Both the position numbers and the translations under genes were made by a program. This document shows positions 7,287 to 15,922 of a stretch of 64,000 bases of DNA, piece after piece. A model generated the notes under the pieces. The model saw only the letters and a program-made list of their open reading frames with translations, did no database searches and was not told the DNA's origin. The stretch covers positions 1 to 64,000 of the forward strand of contig JBAZZS010000001.1 of NCBI GenBank assembly GCA_041658685.1, given 5' to 3'. Source of the DNA: Candidatus Gracilibacteria bacterium. GTDB taxonomy: Bacteria > Patescibacteriota > Gracilibacteria > UBA1369 > UBA12473. Position 1 is the stretch's first letter. Every line of letters starts with the position of its first letter.

Positions 7287-7366
7287 TAAGACAATAGAAC
7301 CTTAAGGCGATAAGTGTGATTTTTTGCTATACTATTATGATTTTAAATGCCCGAGCCGAATCTAAA
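7287..7366 (+). repeat. 80-bp direct repeat, copy 1, carrying a promoter
   Basis: It matches 8709-8788 with 5 differences in 80 bases and no gaps. It carries the extended -10 TGCTATACT (7325-7333) and ends just before the start codon at 7374. The two copies bracket the DUF4256-like gene. Confidence 0.9.
7325..7333 (+). promoter_or_regulatory. Extended -10 promoter in repeat copy 1
   Basis: TGCTATACT; transcription would start near 7340, about 34 bases before the ATG at 7374. The same element is repeated in front of the MscS gene. Confidence 0.6.
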
Positions 7367-7373
7367 ATAAATT

Positions 7374-8654
7374 ATGCAAAATTTAGAAATAATTGAAGCC
7401 AAAGACGAAAAAATTCTGGCAGGATTAGAAGCTGGGCGGCAAGACATACCTGTAGTAGAAACGGTAGGTAGAGTTGCAGGCAAAGTCCTTCAACTTCTTT
7501 GGGGATCGACCGTAAGTTGCGAAAGGCCCATGAGCCTATTGGAACAAGGCATAAGCGATGCAAGATATCGCGATGTTTTTTCAGGATCGGATATTCCAGA
7601 GGAGAAAGTCAGTGATTGTTTAAATGATATAACTCCACTTTATAACCAAGCCATTCGTACGTTTAAGGAAGAATTAAGACAGGCAGAAAAAGATGGGCAA
7701 ATAAAGCCTGAACGATTGTCATATTTAAAAAAAGTCAATGCAAGACTTAAAGAAATTAATACTAAATTGGTCGAATTAGCAGATAAAACAAAAATATTTC
7801 GTCAGGGACTTTTTAATTCACCGTCAAGGGGGGCTCGATCAGCGCCACCGCCACTGCCGTCGCCAGCTCCGCCATCAATTGTTGAAAAGCCCATGCCAAC
7901 AGTACCACCGCTTGCAGAGCCTTTATCTCCATCTTATTTGCGATCTCTCTCGAAGGCAGATCAGGGAAAATGGGTCGATGGTGCGGCAGAGTGGCTTGAA
8001 AGCTATGTGTATGAAGATCTTAAGCATGCTTATCCTGAAGGAAAACCATTTAAAAGATTGGCTGATGCATTGAGAAATCGTTTTAAGGAACACCCCATAG
8101 AAGAATATCAATCATTGATGGATAGTCTTGAAAAACGTTTCCAGGAAGACTCGGAAGATCATGAAGAAATGGAATGGGATGATGTTAAAAAAGCACTTGT
8201 TGCGGATCCGGAAGCACTGTGGAGTTTGCAACAGATGGAAGAAGAGAGTTACCAGCCTGATGTATATATGGAAGATGATGATTTTTATTACTTTGGGTCA
8301 CGGAACATCTCTCATATTAATGTTACATATGACAGATTAGGAGAACAATGTTCTAAGGAAAAAGAGGGGGGATATACTTCTGGTAATGCCGTAGATTTTG
8401 CAACAATTATGGGGGTAGAGCTCTTGACTGAAGAGCAAGGGAAAAAATGGGCATTGGCTTTCAAAAAATATAAAAAAAGAAACCCTCATTTTCTCCGCCG
8501 AATCTTTTTAAAATCAGAGAATCCGACTGGATGGGGTATTAAAGTCGTATACTATGATGATGTTAATGGTGACTCAGCTTGTAATACATTTCGTCATTGC
8601 AAGGAAGGCACAGCACTTGCTTTTTCATTAAAGGTGAAGAAGGTTAAATCTTAA
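7374..8654 (+). CDS. DUF4256-like protein with N-terminal helical extension
   Basis: The 426-residue protein has three parts. Residues 1-145 are helical and unrecognised. Residues 148-185 are a proline/alanine-rich linker. From about residue 225 to the end it resembles DUF4256: matching stretches are LMDSLEKRF, EWDDVKKAL, ALWSLQQMEEE, QPDV and NAVDFATIMGVELLTEEQ. DUF4256 has no known function. There is no signal peptide or membrane helix, so it is probably cytosolic. The gene lies between two copies of an 80-bp promoter repeat and looks more AT-rich than its neighbours, which suggests it was inserted as a unit in front of the MscS gene. Confidence 0.7.
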   Translation: MQNLEIIEAKDEKILAGLEAGRQDIPVVETVGRVAGKVLQLLWGSTVSCERPMSLLEQGISDARYRDVFSGSDIPEEKVSDCLNDITPLYNQAIRTFKEELRQAEKDGQIKPERLSYLKKVNARLKEINTKLVELADKTKIFRQGLFNSPSRGARSAPPPLPSPAPPSIVEKPMPTVPPLAEPLSPSYLRSLSKADQGKWVDGAAEWLESYVYEDLKHAYPEGKPFKRLADALRNRFKEHPIEEYQSLMDSLEKRFQEDSEDHEEMEWDDVKKALVADPEALWSLQQMEEESYQPDVYMEDDDFYYFGSRNISHINVTYDRLGEQCSKEKEGGYTSGNAVDFATIMGVELLTEEQGKKWALAFKKYKKRNPHFLRRIFLKSENPTGWGIKVVYYDDVNGDSACNTFRHCKEGTALAFSLKVKKVKS

Positions 8655-8708
8655 TCTACGGTAGAGAAAGGGTTGGTTTCTTTATTTGGTAAAATATAAA
8701 ATACTTAT

Positions 8709-8788
8709 TAAGACAATAGAACCTTAAGGCGCTAAGCCTGATTTTTTGCTATACTATTATGATTTTAAATGCCCAAGCCGAACCTAAA
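8709..8788 (+). repeat. 80-bp direct repeat, copy 2, carrying a promoter
   Basis: This is the second copy of the element at 7287-7366, placed 28 bases before the MscS start codon. Most of the 5 differences cluster in the spacer upstream of the -10. Confidence 0.9.
8747..8755 (+). promoter_or_regulatory. Extended -10 promoter in repeat copy 2
   Basis: TGCTATACT, identical to copy 1; it would start transcription near 8762, ahead of the MscS gene at 8817. Confidence 0.6.
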
Positions 8789-8816
8789 TCAAAAACAAAC
8801 CTAAAAAACAACAATC

Positions 8817-9860
8817 ATGGCAGGTGCCTTTGATTCCACCACCACCGAAACCGTTTCCAGCTCCGGAGGCGGAGTTGATGCCTCGGAAATCACCGGAGTC
8901 ATCTTGAGTAAATTTTTCGAAATGGTACAAGCCGTACTCATTGTACTTGCGGCTTATTTTGCGATGAAATGGGTTAAGCGATATTTTTCAAGGATTGAAA
9001 CCACGCATCTGGAGCAACGAACCGCGCTCAATTTTGTAGACCGCGTGTTGTCCGGATTCATCCTGGTGATTGGCGTGACGCTCGCACTCAAAACCGTGGG
9101 CCTCGACATCAGTCTTCTCGTCAGCGTCGGGGTGCTCGGCCTCAGTTACGGACTTAAAGATGTGATTAAAAATTACGTGGCCGGGATTTTGATTTTTTTC
9201 AAAGCGCCTTTCAAGATTGGCGATGTGGTGAAAATAAAAAAATACACCGGGAAAGTGGAGCGCATGGATTTTCAATCCACCGGAATTCGAACATTCGATC
9301 AGCGCGACATTACGATTTACAACTCGGACATCATGAGTCAGTCCATTGAAAATTATTCACGAACCGAAATTCGACGAATCGAATTGGAGGTGAAAGTGGG
9401 GTATGGAACCGATTTGAACGTCGCGATTCAAATTTTGGAAGCGATTTTGAAGAGTGAATCTCTTGTGCGTGAAAAACCAAAACATTCGATTATATTTAAA
9501 AAATTCACTGAAGGCGGATTGATACTGCAACTCAAATTTTGGGTGCCGCGAACCGCTAATATTCTTGGAATTCGTACCTTAATCGGGTTCAAGATGAACC
9601 AGATGTTTGATGAAGAAACCGTTTACTCGCCTTATACCAAAGGGATTGAAACCGAGGGTGAACTGTCTCATGTGGTGGGCGTTGGAAAATCCAAACTTAA
9701 AACTTATTTGGCGGAATTGGAAGCCGCGGCCGGGAAAGTGGCGAAAGTGATTTTGCCCGAAGGTGTGGCGGCCGGATCTCCGGAAGCCGCAGCCTTGGCC
9801 GCCGTGCCGGAAGTGGCGGATGCGGATGAACCGTATGAGGTGGAAGCGGAATTTATGTAG
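8817..9860 (+). CDS. Small-conductance mechanosensitive channel, MscS family
   Basis: MscS channels open under membrane tension and release solutes during osmotic downshock. The 347-residue protein has three membrane helices at about residues 33-53, 74-96 and 99-127. The pore helix is a recognisable VGVLGLSYGLKDVIKNYVAGILI. The beta domain follows (PFKIGDVVKIKKYTGKVERM, then TFDQRDITIYNSDIMSQSIENYS), then the alpha/beta cage domain. The last 60 residues are alanine- and acid-rich and are not part of the core fold. It is transcribed alone, from the 80-bp repeat promoter to the terminator at 9890. Confidence 0.93.
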   Translation: MAGAFDSTTTETVSSSGGGVDASEITGVILSKFFEMVQAVLIVLAAYFAMKWVKRYFSRIETTHLEQRTALNFVDRVLSGFILVIGVTLALKTVGLDISLLVSVGVLGLSYGLKDVIKNYVAGILIFFKAPFKIGDVVKIKKYTGKVERMDFQSTGIRTFDQRDITIYNSDIMSQSIENYSRTEIRRIELEVKVGYGTDLNVAIQILEAILKSESLVREKPKHSIIFKKFTEGGLILQLKFWVPRTANILGIRTLIGFKMNQMFDEETVYSPYTKGIETEGELSHVVGVGKSKLKTYLAELEAAAGKVAKVILPEGVAAGSPEAAALAAVPEVADADEPYEVEAEFM

Positions 9861-9889
9861 CAGGAATTTACGGACAGCTTGCGTAGCAG

Positions 9890-9928
9890 CCCCATCGTCT
9901 AAAAAAGAGAGACAGTGGGGTTTTTTTT
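9890..9928 (+). terminator. Terminator after the MscS gene
   Basis: CCCCA and TGGGG pair, with inner TCT/AGA pairing, around an A-rich loop, and are followed by eight T residues. Confidence 0.88.
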
Positions 9929-9931
9929 AGC

Positions 9932-9937
9932 TAAAAT
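9932..9937 (+). promoter_or_regulatory. -10 element six bases before a start codon
   Basis: TAAAAT is followed by six bases and then the ATG at 9944. Normal -10 to +1 spacing puts transcription start on the ATG itself, so the mRNA would be leaderless. Confidence 0.45.
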
Positions 9938-9943
9938 AATCCC

Positions 9944-10270
9944 ATGGAATCTCTCGTTAAAATTGTTGTGTACGTTCCAGGTTCATATGCGGATGCGATT
10001 CGCGAAGCCTTGGCAAAGGCCGGGGCCGGGCATATTGGGAATTATGATTGTTGCTCGTTTTCCGTGAAGGGAATTGGGCGATTTCGGGGACTGGAAGGCA
10101 CGAATCCGTTCATTGGAACTCCGGGGAAATTAGAGGAAGTTGAAGAAGAACGTATTGAAACCGTGTGTCGCAAAAAAGACCTCAAAAAAATCTTAACTGC
10201 GGTGAAAAAAGTACATCCGTATGAAGAACCGGCGATCGATGTTTTTGCGCTTTGCGAACCTGGGGTTTAA
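9944..10270 (+). CDS. NIF3/YqfO-like domain protein
   Basis: The 108-residue protein matches the stand-alone version of the small domain inserted in NIF3/YqfO proteins (COG3323 type), which has a ferredoxin-like fold resembling CutA and PII. Typical features are IVVYVPGSYADAIREALAKAGAGHIGNYDCCSF near the N-terminus, a GxGRFRGLEGTNPFIG loop and the closing KKVHPYEEPAIDVF. Its biochemical role is not established. It is the first gene of a pair with mutS, 18 bases apart, although mutS has its own -10-like site. No Shine-Dalgarno can exist if the mRNA is leaderless. Confidence 0.8.
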   Translation: MESLVKIVVYVPGSYADAIREALAKAGAGHIGNYDCCSFSVKGIGRFRGLEGTNPFIGTPGKLEEVEEERIETVCRKKDLKKILTAVKKVHPYEEPAIDVFALCEPGV

Positions 10271-10273
10271 CGC

Positions 10274-10279
10274 TACAAT
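10274..10279 (+). promoter_or_regulatory. -10-like element nine bases before mutS
   Basis: TACAAT in CGCTACAATAAGG ends nine bases before the mutS ATG at 10289, again implying a very short or absent leader. Confidence 0.35.
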
Positions 10280-10288
10280 AAGGCCACT

Positions 10289-12934
10289 ATGGAGCCTTTA
10301 CCGCTTTTTTCGCTAGCCTCGGAAACACCTAATAAGGTGACCCCGATGATGCGTCAATATCTCGAGATCAAGCACCAATACCCGGACTGCATCTTGTTTT
10401 TTCGACTCGGTGATTTTTATGAAATGTTTGAAGAAGATGCCAAACGCGGGGCTAAAATTCTCGGAATTGCCCTGACTCACCGCAATCAGACTCCGATGTG
10501 TGGCATTCCGTTTCACGCCGTAGAAAATTATCTGGCCAAACTCACGGAACACGGGGAAAAAGTGGCGATTTGCGAGCAACTCAGTGACCCGTCGCTCCCC
10601 GGAATCGTGAAACGAGAGGTGATTCGGGTAGTCACGCCTGGCACGACTTTTAGTGAAAATTTACTCAAAACCAAAGAGAATAATTTTACCATCGCTCTGT
10701 TTCCCAAGCGCGACTATTTTGGCTTGGCGAGCATCGATGTCACGACCGGAACTTTTTTGGTGACCGAGCTCCACGGCTATGACGAGCTCGCCGGAGAATT
10801 GCATCGTTTGAATCCTAAAGAGTGCATCTTGCCTCAAGAACTTGCGGAAGAAAATTTAAAAACCTTGTTGGAGGCTTTTTCAGGATTGCATGTGTATCCC
10901 TATCCGGCGCTTCCTACCGCTTATGAAACACTGACTCAACATTTTGGAGTGCAAAGTCTCGAGGCTTTTGGCATTGAAAAATGGCCGTTCGCGATTCAGG
11001 CCGCAGGCATGTTGCTTCGCTACTTAAAGGAAACTCAAAAAACCACATTGAGCCATTTGAAGCGGCTCAAACCTTATGCGCTTCAAGATTACATGATGCT
11101 CGACGAGGCGACTTTACGAAATCTTGAACTCACCCAAAACGCTCATGATGGCCAAAAAGAGGGCTCGTTGCTCGAAGTTTTGGATGGGACTTCCACAGCT
11201 ATGGGCGGACGCTTGCTCAAGTCGTGGATTTTACGCCCACTCACGAATCGTGAAAAAATCGAAGAACGCCTCGAAGCGGTCTCTTGGTTTTATGAAAATT
11301 CATCGTTGCGCGATTCGCTTCAACAGGAGATTGGAAAAGTTCTCGATTTGGAACGCGTATTGAGCCGACTCACACTCGATCGAGGCACGCCGCGAGATTT
11401 GATTGCGCTTAAATTATCGTTGTTGCAAATTCCGGCACTTAAAACGTTAATTCACAAGGCCCAACCGGTTCTTTTGCGAAAAATCGAAGAAAAATTACAG
11501 CCCCTTCCCGATCTCATTGCTCTCATCGAAAGCGCCATCCTCGACGACCCACCTCTCGGGCTCAAAGATGGAGGATTCATCAAGCCCGGATTCAACCCTG
11601 AATTGGATGAATTGCGCTCCTTATCGCACGAAGGCAAAAATTTCATTCAAAATTTGCAAAAACGGGAGATCGAACGCACCGGGATTTCTTCCTTAAAAGT
11701 GCGGTACAACCGCGTGTTTGGGTATTACATTGAGATCAGCAATGGGAAATTGAGTCAGGTGCCTGCGGATTACATTCGCAAACAGACCTTGGTGAATGCC
11801 GAGCGTTTCATCACTCCGGAGCTCAAAGCGTATGAGGAAAAAGTGCTGAGCGCTGAGGAAAAGAGCAAAGCCCTCGAGTATGAATTATTCAAAAATGTGC
11901 ACCTCCAAATCATGGAACAACTCGGATGGATTCAGCAAAACGCCGAAGCCATCGCCGAACTCGACGTGCTCCTCAATTTAGCCGAAGTCGCGCAACGCAA
12001 TCGCTACGTGTGCCCGATTTTCACTCAAGACAACACGTTTGAGATTCGCGAAGGTCGCCACCCGGTGATTGAAGCGCGAAGTGCGGCGAACGATTTTGTC
12101 CCCAATGATACGATTTTTAATGATTCGGATCAGCAAATCATCTTGCTCACCGGCCCAAATATGAGTGGAAAGTCGACGCTTCTTCGCCAGGTGGCGCTCA
12201 TCACGCTCATGGCGCAAATCGGCGGGTATGTGCCGGCCAAAATCGCACGACTCGGACTCACGGATCGTATTTTTACTCGAGTGGGTGCGAGCGACAATCT
12301 CCTTCGCGGGCAGAGCACGTTCATGGTGGAAATGCAGGAAGCGGCGCATATTTTGAACAACGCGACGGCTCAAAGTTTGATCATTTTGGATGAAGTGGGA
12401 CGAGGGACCAGCACGTACGATGGGGTGAGCATTGCATGGGCGATTCTCGAGTATTTGCACGACCGTATCGGCGCCAAAACCTTGTTTGCAACGCATTATC
12501 ACGAGCTGATCGCGGTGGCTGAACGCCTCCCTCGCGCCAAGAATTTTTGTGTGGCCGTAGAGGAAACCGAGGCACGCGGCGTGGTTTTCCTTCACAAAAT
12601 CCGAGAAGGCGGCATTGATAAAAGTTACGGCATCGAAGTCGCCAAATTGGCGGGCTTGCCCAACGAAGTGGTGCAAAAAGCCGAGCTCATTTTGCAAGAT
12701 CTTGAGGAAGGAGTGCTCGAAAAAGGCATTCGCGACCAGATGAAAACCGTGCCCGGCATTGATCAAGGAAAACTTTTCGATTCTGCACCCGAAAAAAGCG
12801 CGCTCATCACACGAGAACAGGGCCGTCTCACTCATCCCGCGCTCGAACGTTTAAAAGCCCTGGACATCAACCGCCTGACCCCGCTTGAGGCGTTGCAGGC
12901 ACTGGAGACGTTGAAAAAGGAAGGGGAGAAGTAG
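10289..12934 (+). CDS. mutS: DNA mismatch repair protein MutS
   Basis: MutS recognises base mismatches and short loops and starts mismatch repair. The 881-residue protein is full length. The mismatch-reading F-x-E motif is in LGDFYEMFEEDA at about residues 43-54. Connector, lever and clamp domains follow (RVFGYYIEISNGK lies in the lever/clamp region). The ATPase has Walker A GPNMSGKST at about 622-630, Walker B LIILDEVGRGTS and the ATHYHEL motif. The C-terminal dimerisation helices are present. No mutL lies in this window. Together with lexA and uvrA it shows that repair functions are kept. Confidence 0.98.
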   Translation: MEPLPLFSLASETPNKVTPMMRQYLEIKHQYPDCILFFRLGDFYEMFEEDAKRGAKILGIALTHRNQTPMCGIPFHAVENYLAKLTEHGEKVAICEQLSDPSLPGIVKREVIRVVTPGTTFSENLLKTKENNFTIALFPKRDYFGLASIDVTTGTFLVTELHGYDELAGELHRLNPKECILPQELAEENLKTLLEAFSGLHVYPYPALPTAYETLTQHFGVQSLEAFGIEKWPFAIQAAGMLLRYLKETQKTTLSHLKRLKPYALQDYMMLDEATLRNLELTQNAHDGQKEGSLLEVLDGTSTAMGGRLLKSWILRPLTNREKIEERLEAVSWFYENSSLRDSLQQEIGKVLDLERVLSRLTLDRGTPRDLIALKLSLLQIPALKTLIHKAQPVLLRKIEEKLQPLPDLIALIESAILDDPPLGLKDGGFIKPGFNPELDELRSLSHEGKNFIQNLQKREIERTGISSLKVRYNRVFGYYIEISNGKLSQVPADYIRKQTLVNAERFITPELKAYEEKVLSAEEKSKALEYELFKNVHLQIMEQLGWIQQNAEAIAELDVLLNLAEVAQRNRYVCPIFTQDNTFEIREGRHPVIEARSAANDFVPNDTIFNDSDQQIILLTGPNMSGKSTLLRQVALITLMAQIGGYVPAKIARLGLTDRIFTRVGASDNLLRGQSTFMVEMQEAAHILNNATAQSLIILDEVGRGTSTYDGVSIAWAILEYLHDRIGAKTLFATHYHELIAVAERLPRAKNFCVAVEETEARGVVFLHKIREGGIDKSYGIEVAKLAGLPNEVVQKAELILQDLEEGVLEKGIRDQMKTVPGIDQGKLFDSAPEKSALITREQGRLTHPALERLKALDINRLTPLEALQALETLKKEGEK

Positions 12935-13039
12935 GTAAAACCCCTTGCGTTCAAGGTTCCCCTCTGGTATCTTCCCTCTGCTTTTACTTTTCTGCTTGCG
13001 GAAAATCCGTAAGCTATCTATCCATAGAAAAGACTCTAT

Positions 13040-13747
13040 ATGACCAAGAATCCTTCTGCGCACAAGGACGAAGAACTCCTTGAAGCGGATCGCCTAAAAT
13101 ACGAAGTCATGGCGATCATCGACCCCGATGTCGGGAGTGTCGATTACAAAAAAGACTTCGACGCATTAAAAAGCCTGATCGAGAATCATGGCGGCTCTAT
13201 TTGGAATGAAGAAGAATGGGGCAAGAGAGAATTGGCTTATCTCATCAAGAAAAAGACCCACGGTTTTTACGTGGTCGTGGATTTTGATGCAGCCCCGTCC
13301 CAAGTCCCGGAAATGATTCGTCAGCTCAAGATTACGCCTTTTATCGTGCGGTCTTTGTTGGTGAAATTGCCGGATGAATACGTGCCTCAACATTATGATT
13401 TGGATGAAGCATTACAGGAAAAGAAACCTGTAGAAAAAGGAGAGAAGAAAGAAGAACCCAAGGCCAAACCGAAACCAGTGAAAAAAGTTGAGCCTAAGGT
13501 TGAAAAAGAAGAACCCAAATCCAAACCGAAACCCGAGCCCAAAGAAGTTGAACCTGAAGAAGTTGAAGAAGAAAAGCCAATCAAAGCCAAAGAAGTTAAA
13601 AAAGAAGAACCTGCAGAAGAAGAAGCGCCCAAACCCAAGAAAAAAGTGAAACTCGATGACCTCGAAATCAACAATTCCGAAAAACTCAGCAAACTCGACA
13701 AACGGCTCGAAGAATTGTTGAGTGGCAAAGATGACCTTAACCTATAA
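13040..13747 (+). CDS. rpsF: Ribosomal protein bS6 with long charged C-terminal tail
   Basis: The first part (about residues 20-115) is bS6: YEVMAIIDPDVG, a GGSIWNEEEWGKRELAYLIKK strand-turn and HGFYVVVDFDA, ending in IRSLLVKL-like VRSLLVKLP. bS6 binds bS18 in the small-subunit platform. The protein is 235 residues, against 95-135 usually, because residues 130-225 form a lysine/glutamate/proline-rich tail of repeated KPKP and KKEEP units, ending in a short helical segment. The tail is probably disordered. rpsR follows after 7 bases, without the ssb gene that often sits between them. A helical extension also precedes the bS6 core. Confidence 0.92.
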   Translation: MTKNPSAHKDEELLEADRLKYEVMAIIDPDVGSVDYKKDFDALKSLIENHGGSIWNEEEWGKRELAYLIKKKTHGFYVVVDFDAAPSQVPEMIRQLKITPFIVRSLLVKLPDEYVPQHYDLDEALQEKKPVEKGEKKEEPKAKPKPVKKVEPKVEKEEPKSKPKPEPKEVEPEEVEEEKPIKAKEVKKEEPAEEEAPKPKKKVKLDDLEINNSEKLSKLDKRLEELLSGKDDLNL

Positions 13748-13754
13748 ATTTACT

Positions 13755-13973
13755 ATGGCACACAAAAAAAATCGCAAACAATTCGGCAATTTCTGTCTTC
13801 CCGAGACGCACTACATTGATTACAAAAACGTCCCGCTGATGAAGAAATACCTTTCCATTCATTGCAGGATCAAGCCTCGCTATTACACCAAAGTTCCGAT
13901 GGTGCTTCAAAAGCGATTGGCAAAAGCAATCAAGAATGCGCGTTATATGGCATTGGTTCCTTTCACGAAATAA
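13755..13973 (+). CDS. rpsR: Ribosomal protein bS18
   Basis: The 72-residue protein pairs with bS6 on the 30S platform. It matches bS18 in CLPETHYIDYKNVPLMKKYL (family pattern: IDYKDVELLKKFI), in IKPRYYTKVPMVLQKRLAKAIKNARYMALVPFT and in the basic N-terminus. The family's usual KI.PRR.TG. is relaxed here to IKPRYYTKVP, so the loop differs. I chose the ATG at 13755, 7 bases after the rpsF stop; an upstream in-frame ATG at 13722 would overlap rpsF and adds no bS18 sequence. It is co-transcribed with rpsF and probably with the two genes after it. Confidence 0.92.
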   Translation: MAHKKNRKQFGNFCLPETHYIDYKNVPLMKKYLSIHCRIKPRYYTKVPMVLQKRLAKAIKNARYMALVPFTK

Positions 13974-13993
13974 TTTTGCTTTAACATTCTCTT

Positions 13994-14668
13994 GTGATTC
14001 CTTTGGATTCGTCGATTCCGGAGATCTTAAAATGCAAAGGCGTTTTATGTGATCTGGATGGGCTTTTAGCAGACACGGAGACCGTGCACTGGGAAGCGTA
14101 TCGAACGGTTTTGGCGCCTTATGGCATTGATGTCACGCGCCAACTGTTCATCGATTCGTGGCTTTCCGGAATCCATTATGGAACGGTTTATCATTTGAAT
14201 CGAATGGGGGTGACAGACCCCGCAGTGCTTAAAGAAGTGCGAAAAAAGAAAGAGGATCTTTACATTCAACTGGCTGAAAAAGCGGGGCTCAAATTCATGC
14301 CGCGAGCTGAGGAGTTTTTAAAAGTTGTGAAAGAACACGGGATCCCGTGTGGCATTGGCACCGGAGGATATCATCACGAATATGAACATACGATCAAGGC
14401 CTGTGGATTGGAAAAGTATATTCAGGTGGCATTGGGCGGGGATGAAGTGGCGCACAACAAACCCGCGCCCGATTTATTTTTGGAAGTGGCAAAAAAACTT
14501 GGAGTGGCTCCCGCGGATTGTGTGGTGTTTGAAAATTCAAGTATCGGCCTTCATGCCGCGGAAAAAGGAAATATCCCATGCATCATTGTGCCCAGCGAAT
14601 GGACCGTGTCACAAGATTTCACCGGGGCGTTGAGAGTTTTGAAGAGTTTAACGGAGGTGCTAAAGTAG
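13994..14668 (+). CDS. HAD-superfamily phosphatase, beta-phosphoglucomutase-like
   Basis: This 224-residue protein belongs to the HAD hydrolases with a helical cap. The nucleophile and acid/base aspartates are in CDLDGLLADTE (residues 19-29), the motif II threonine in IGTGG, the lysine in NKPAPDLF and motif IV in VFENSSIGLHAAEKG. Motif IV normally reads EDS; here the second acidic residue is asparagine, which may weaken Mg2+ binding. The substrate is unknown. The start is GTG at 13994, 20 bases after rpsR; no better ATG keeps the first strand. It ends 4 bases before proB. Confidence 0.85.
   Translation: MIPLDSSIPEILKCKGVLCDLDGLLADTETVHWEAYRTVLAPYGIDVTRQLFIDSWLSGIHYGTVYHLNRMGVTDPAVLKEVRKKKEDLYIQLAEKAGLKFMPRAEEFLKVVKEHGIPCGIGTGGYHHEYEHTIKACGLEKYIQVALGGDEVAHNKPAPDLFLEVAKKLGVAPADCVVFENSSIGLHAAEKGNIPCIIVPSEWTVSQDFTGALRVLKSLTEVLK
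14653..14657 (+). promoter_or_regulatory. Shine-Dalgarno ahead of proB
   Basis: GGAGG lies within the end of the HAD gene, 15 bases before the proB ATG at 14673. The spacing is long, but this is one of the few clear Shine-Dalgarno sequences in the window and supports coupled translation. Confidence 0.4.
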
Positions 14669-14672
14669 ATGT

Positions 14673-15797
14673 ATGCGCTTTGTTGTTAAAATCGGTTCCA
14701 ACCTGCTGACTCGCCCGGACAACTCCTTGAACACGGAGTTTATTTCGCAAATGACCGCGCAAATCGCTGAACTTCACAAAAAAGGGCACGAGCCCATCAT
14801 CGTCACCTCCGGAGCCGTGGCCGCAGGCCGCAAAAGCATCACGTTTAAAAAAGAATCCAAAACCATTCCCTACCGCCAAGCCCTTGCTGCCGTGGGGCAA
14901 ACCTTTCTTCTCGAAACGTATCAAGATAATTTCGCCAAATATGGGATTGTGATCGGCCAGGTTCTTCTCACGCTCGATGATCTCAAGCAACACGACCATT
15001 TTTTAAGCACGTACAACACCCTCGATCTTTTGCTTAAAATGCGCGTGATTCCGATTCTCAATGAAAATGATGTCACCACGTTCAATGAAAATAAATTCGG
15101 AAATAACGACAAACTCTCGGGCCATATCGCCAGTCTTCTGACCGCCGAAACTTTAATCATGCTCACTGATGTGGACGGACTTTACGATGCGGATCCTCGG
15201 TCAAACCCGGAGGCAAAACTCATCCAAACCGTGGATCATATCACTGCAAAACTCAAAGCTGCGGCCAAAGGGAGCGGAACCTCAAAAGGCATCGGAGGGA
15301 TGTTGGAAAAATTAAAAGCCGCGGAATACGCCAACGCCTCCGGGGTTAAAGTGTGGATCGCACGCGGAGGGGTTCCCAATGTTTTAGTAGACCTGATTGA
15401 AGGGAAAAAACACCATGGAACGCTTTTTACCACCAAAGCATCTCCCCGAGAGGCACGTCGTCGTTGGTTTCAGCTCAATCTCAAGCAAAGTGCGGCGCTT
15501 CATGTGGATGAAGGCGCGGTCGCAGCGCTCACAACCAAAGGGAAAAGCCTTCTTCCCGCCGGAATCCGGTTTGTGGAAGGTCATTTTAAGCGTGGAGACA
15601 TTGTTTCCATGTTAGATCCAACAGGTAAAAAAATTGGTTTTGGGAAGATCAATTATGACAGCAGTGCGGTGGAAACACTCAAAGGCGCTCAAACGGATAA
15701 AATCGAACGATTGCTCGGCTACACGTTGGGCGATGAAATCATTGGTCGAGACAACATGGTGATTTGTTTGGGAAACGTTGAGAAAAATCCGGAATAG
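14673..15797 (+). CDS. proB: Glutamate 5-kinase
   Basis: ProB phosphorylates glutamate, the first step of proline synthesis. The 374-residue protein has an amino-acid kinase domain: VVKIGSNLL at the start, IIVTSGAVAAGR, the substrate loop PILNENDVTTFNENKFGNNDKLSGHIA and LTDVDGLYDADPR. The C-terminal PUA domain begins at about residue 280 (ALHVDEGAVAALTTKGKSLLPAGI). The length is normal. proA, usually adjacent, is not in this window, so either it lies elsewhere or the pathway is incomplete. It is the last gene of the rpsF-rpsR-HAD-proB unit. Confidence 0.96.
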   Translation: MRFVVKIGSNLLTRPDNSLNTEFISQMTAQIAELHKKGHEPIIVTSGAVAAGRKSITFKKESKTIPYRQALAAVGQTFLLETYQDNFAKYGIVIGQVLLTLDDLKQHDHFLSTYNTLDLLLKMRVIPILNENDVTTFNENKFGNNDKLSGHIASLLTAETLIMLTDVDGLYDADPRSNPEAKLIQTVDHITAKLKAAAKGSGTSKGIGGMLEKLKAAEYANASGVKVWIARGGVPNVLVDLIEGKKHHGTLFTTKASPREARRRWFQLNLKQSAALHVDEGAVAALTTKGKSLLPAGIRFVEGHFKRGDIVSMLDPTGKKIGFGKINYDSSAVETLKGAQTDKIERLLGYTLGDEIIGRDNMVICLGNVEKNPE

Positions 15798-15839
15798 TGA
15801 TGCAAAAATCGCGGTTTATTTTGTGACAAGGCCTTTGGC

Positions 15840-15868
15840 TTGCTAAAACGGGGTAAATTTGGTAAAAT
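15840..15868 (+). promoter_or_regulatory. Promoter of the five-gene VirB6-like operon
   Basis: TTGCTA (15840-15845) and TAAAAT (15863-15868) are 17 bases apart, and the -10 is extended by TGG. Transcription would start near 15875, about 48 bases before the GTG at 15923. Confidence 0.6.
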
Positions 15869-15922
15869 AATTAGATTAAAAAACAAAAAAATCACACAAA
15901 TAAAATTTAAACAAAAATAAAC

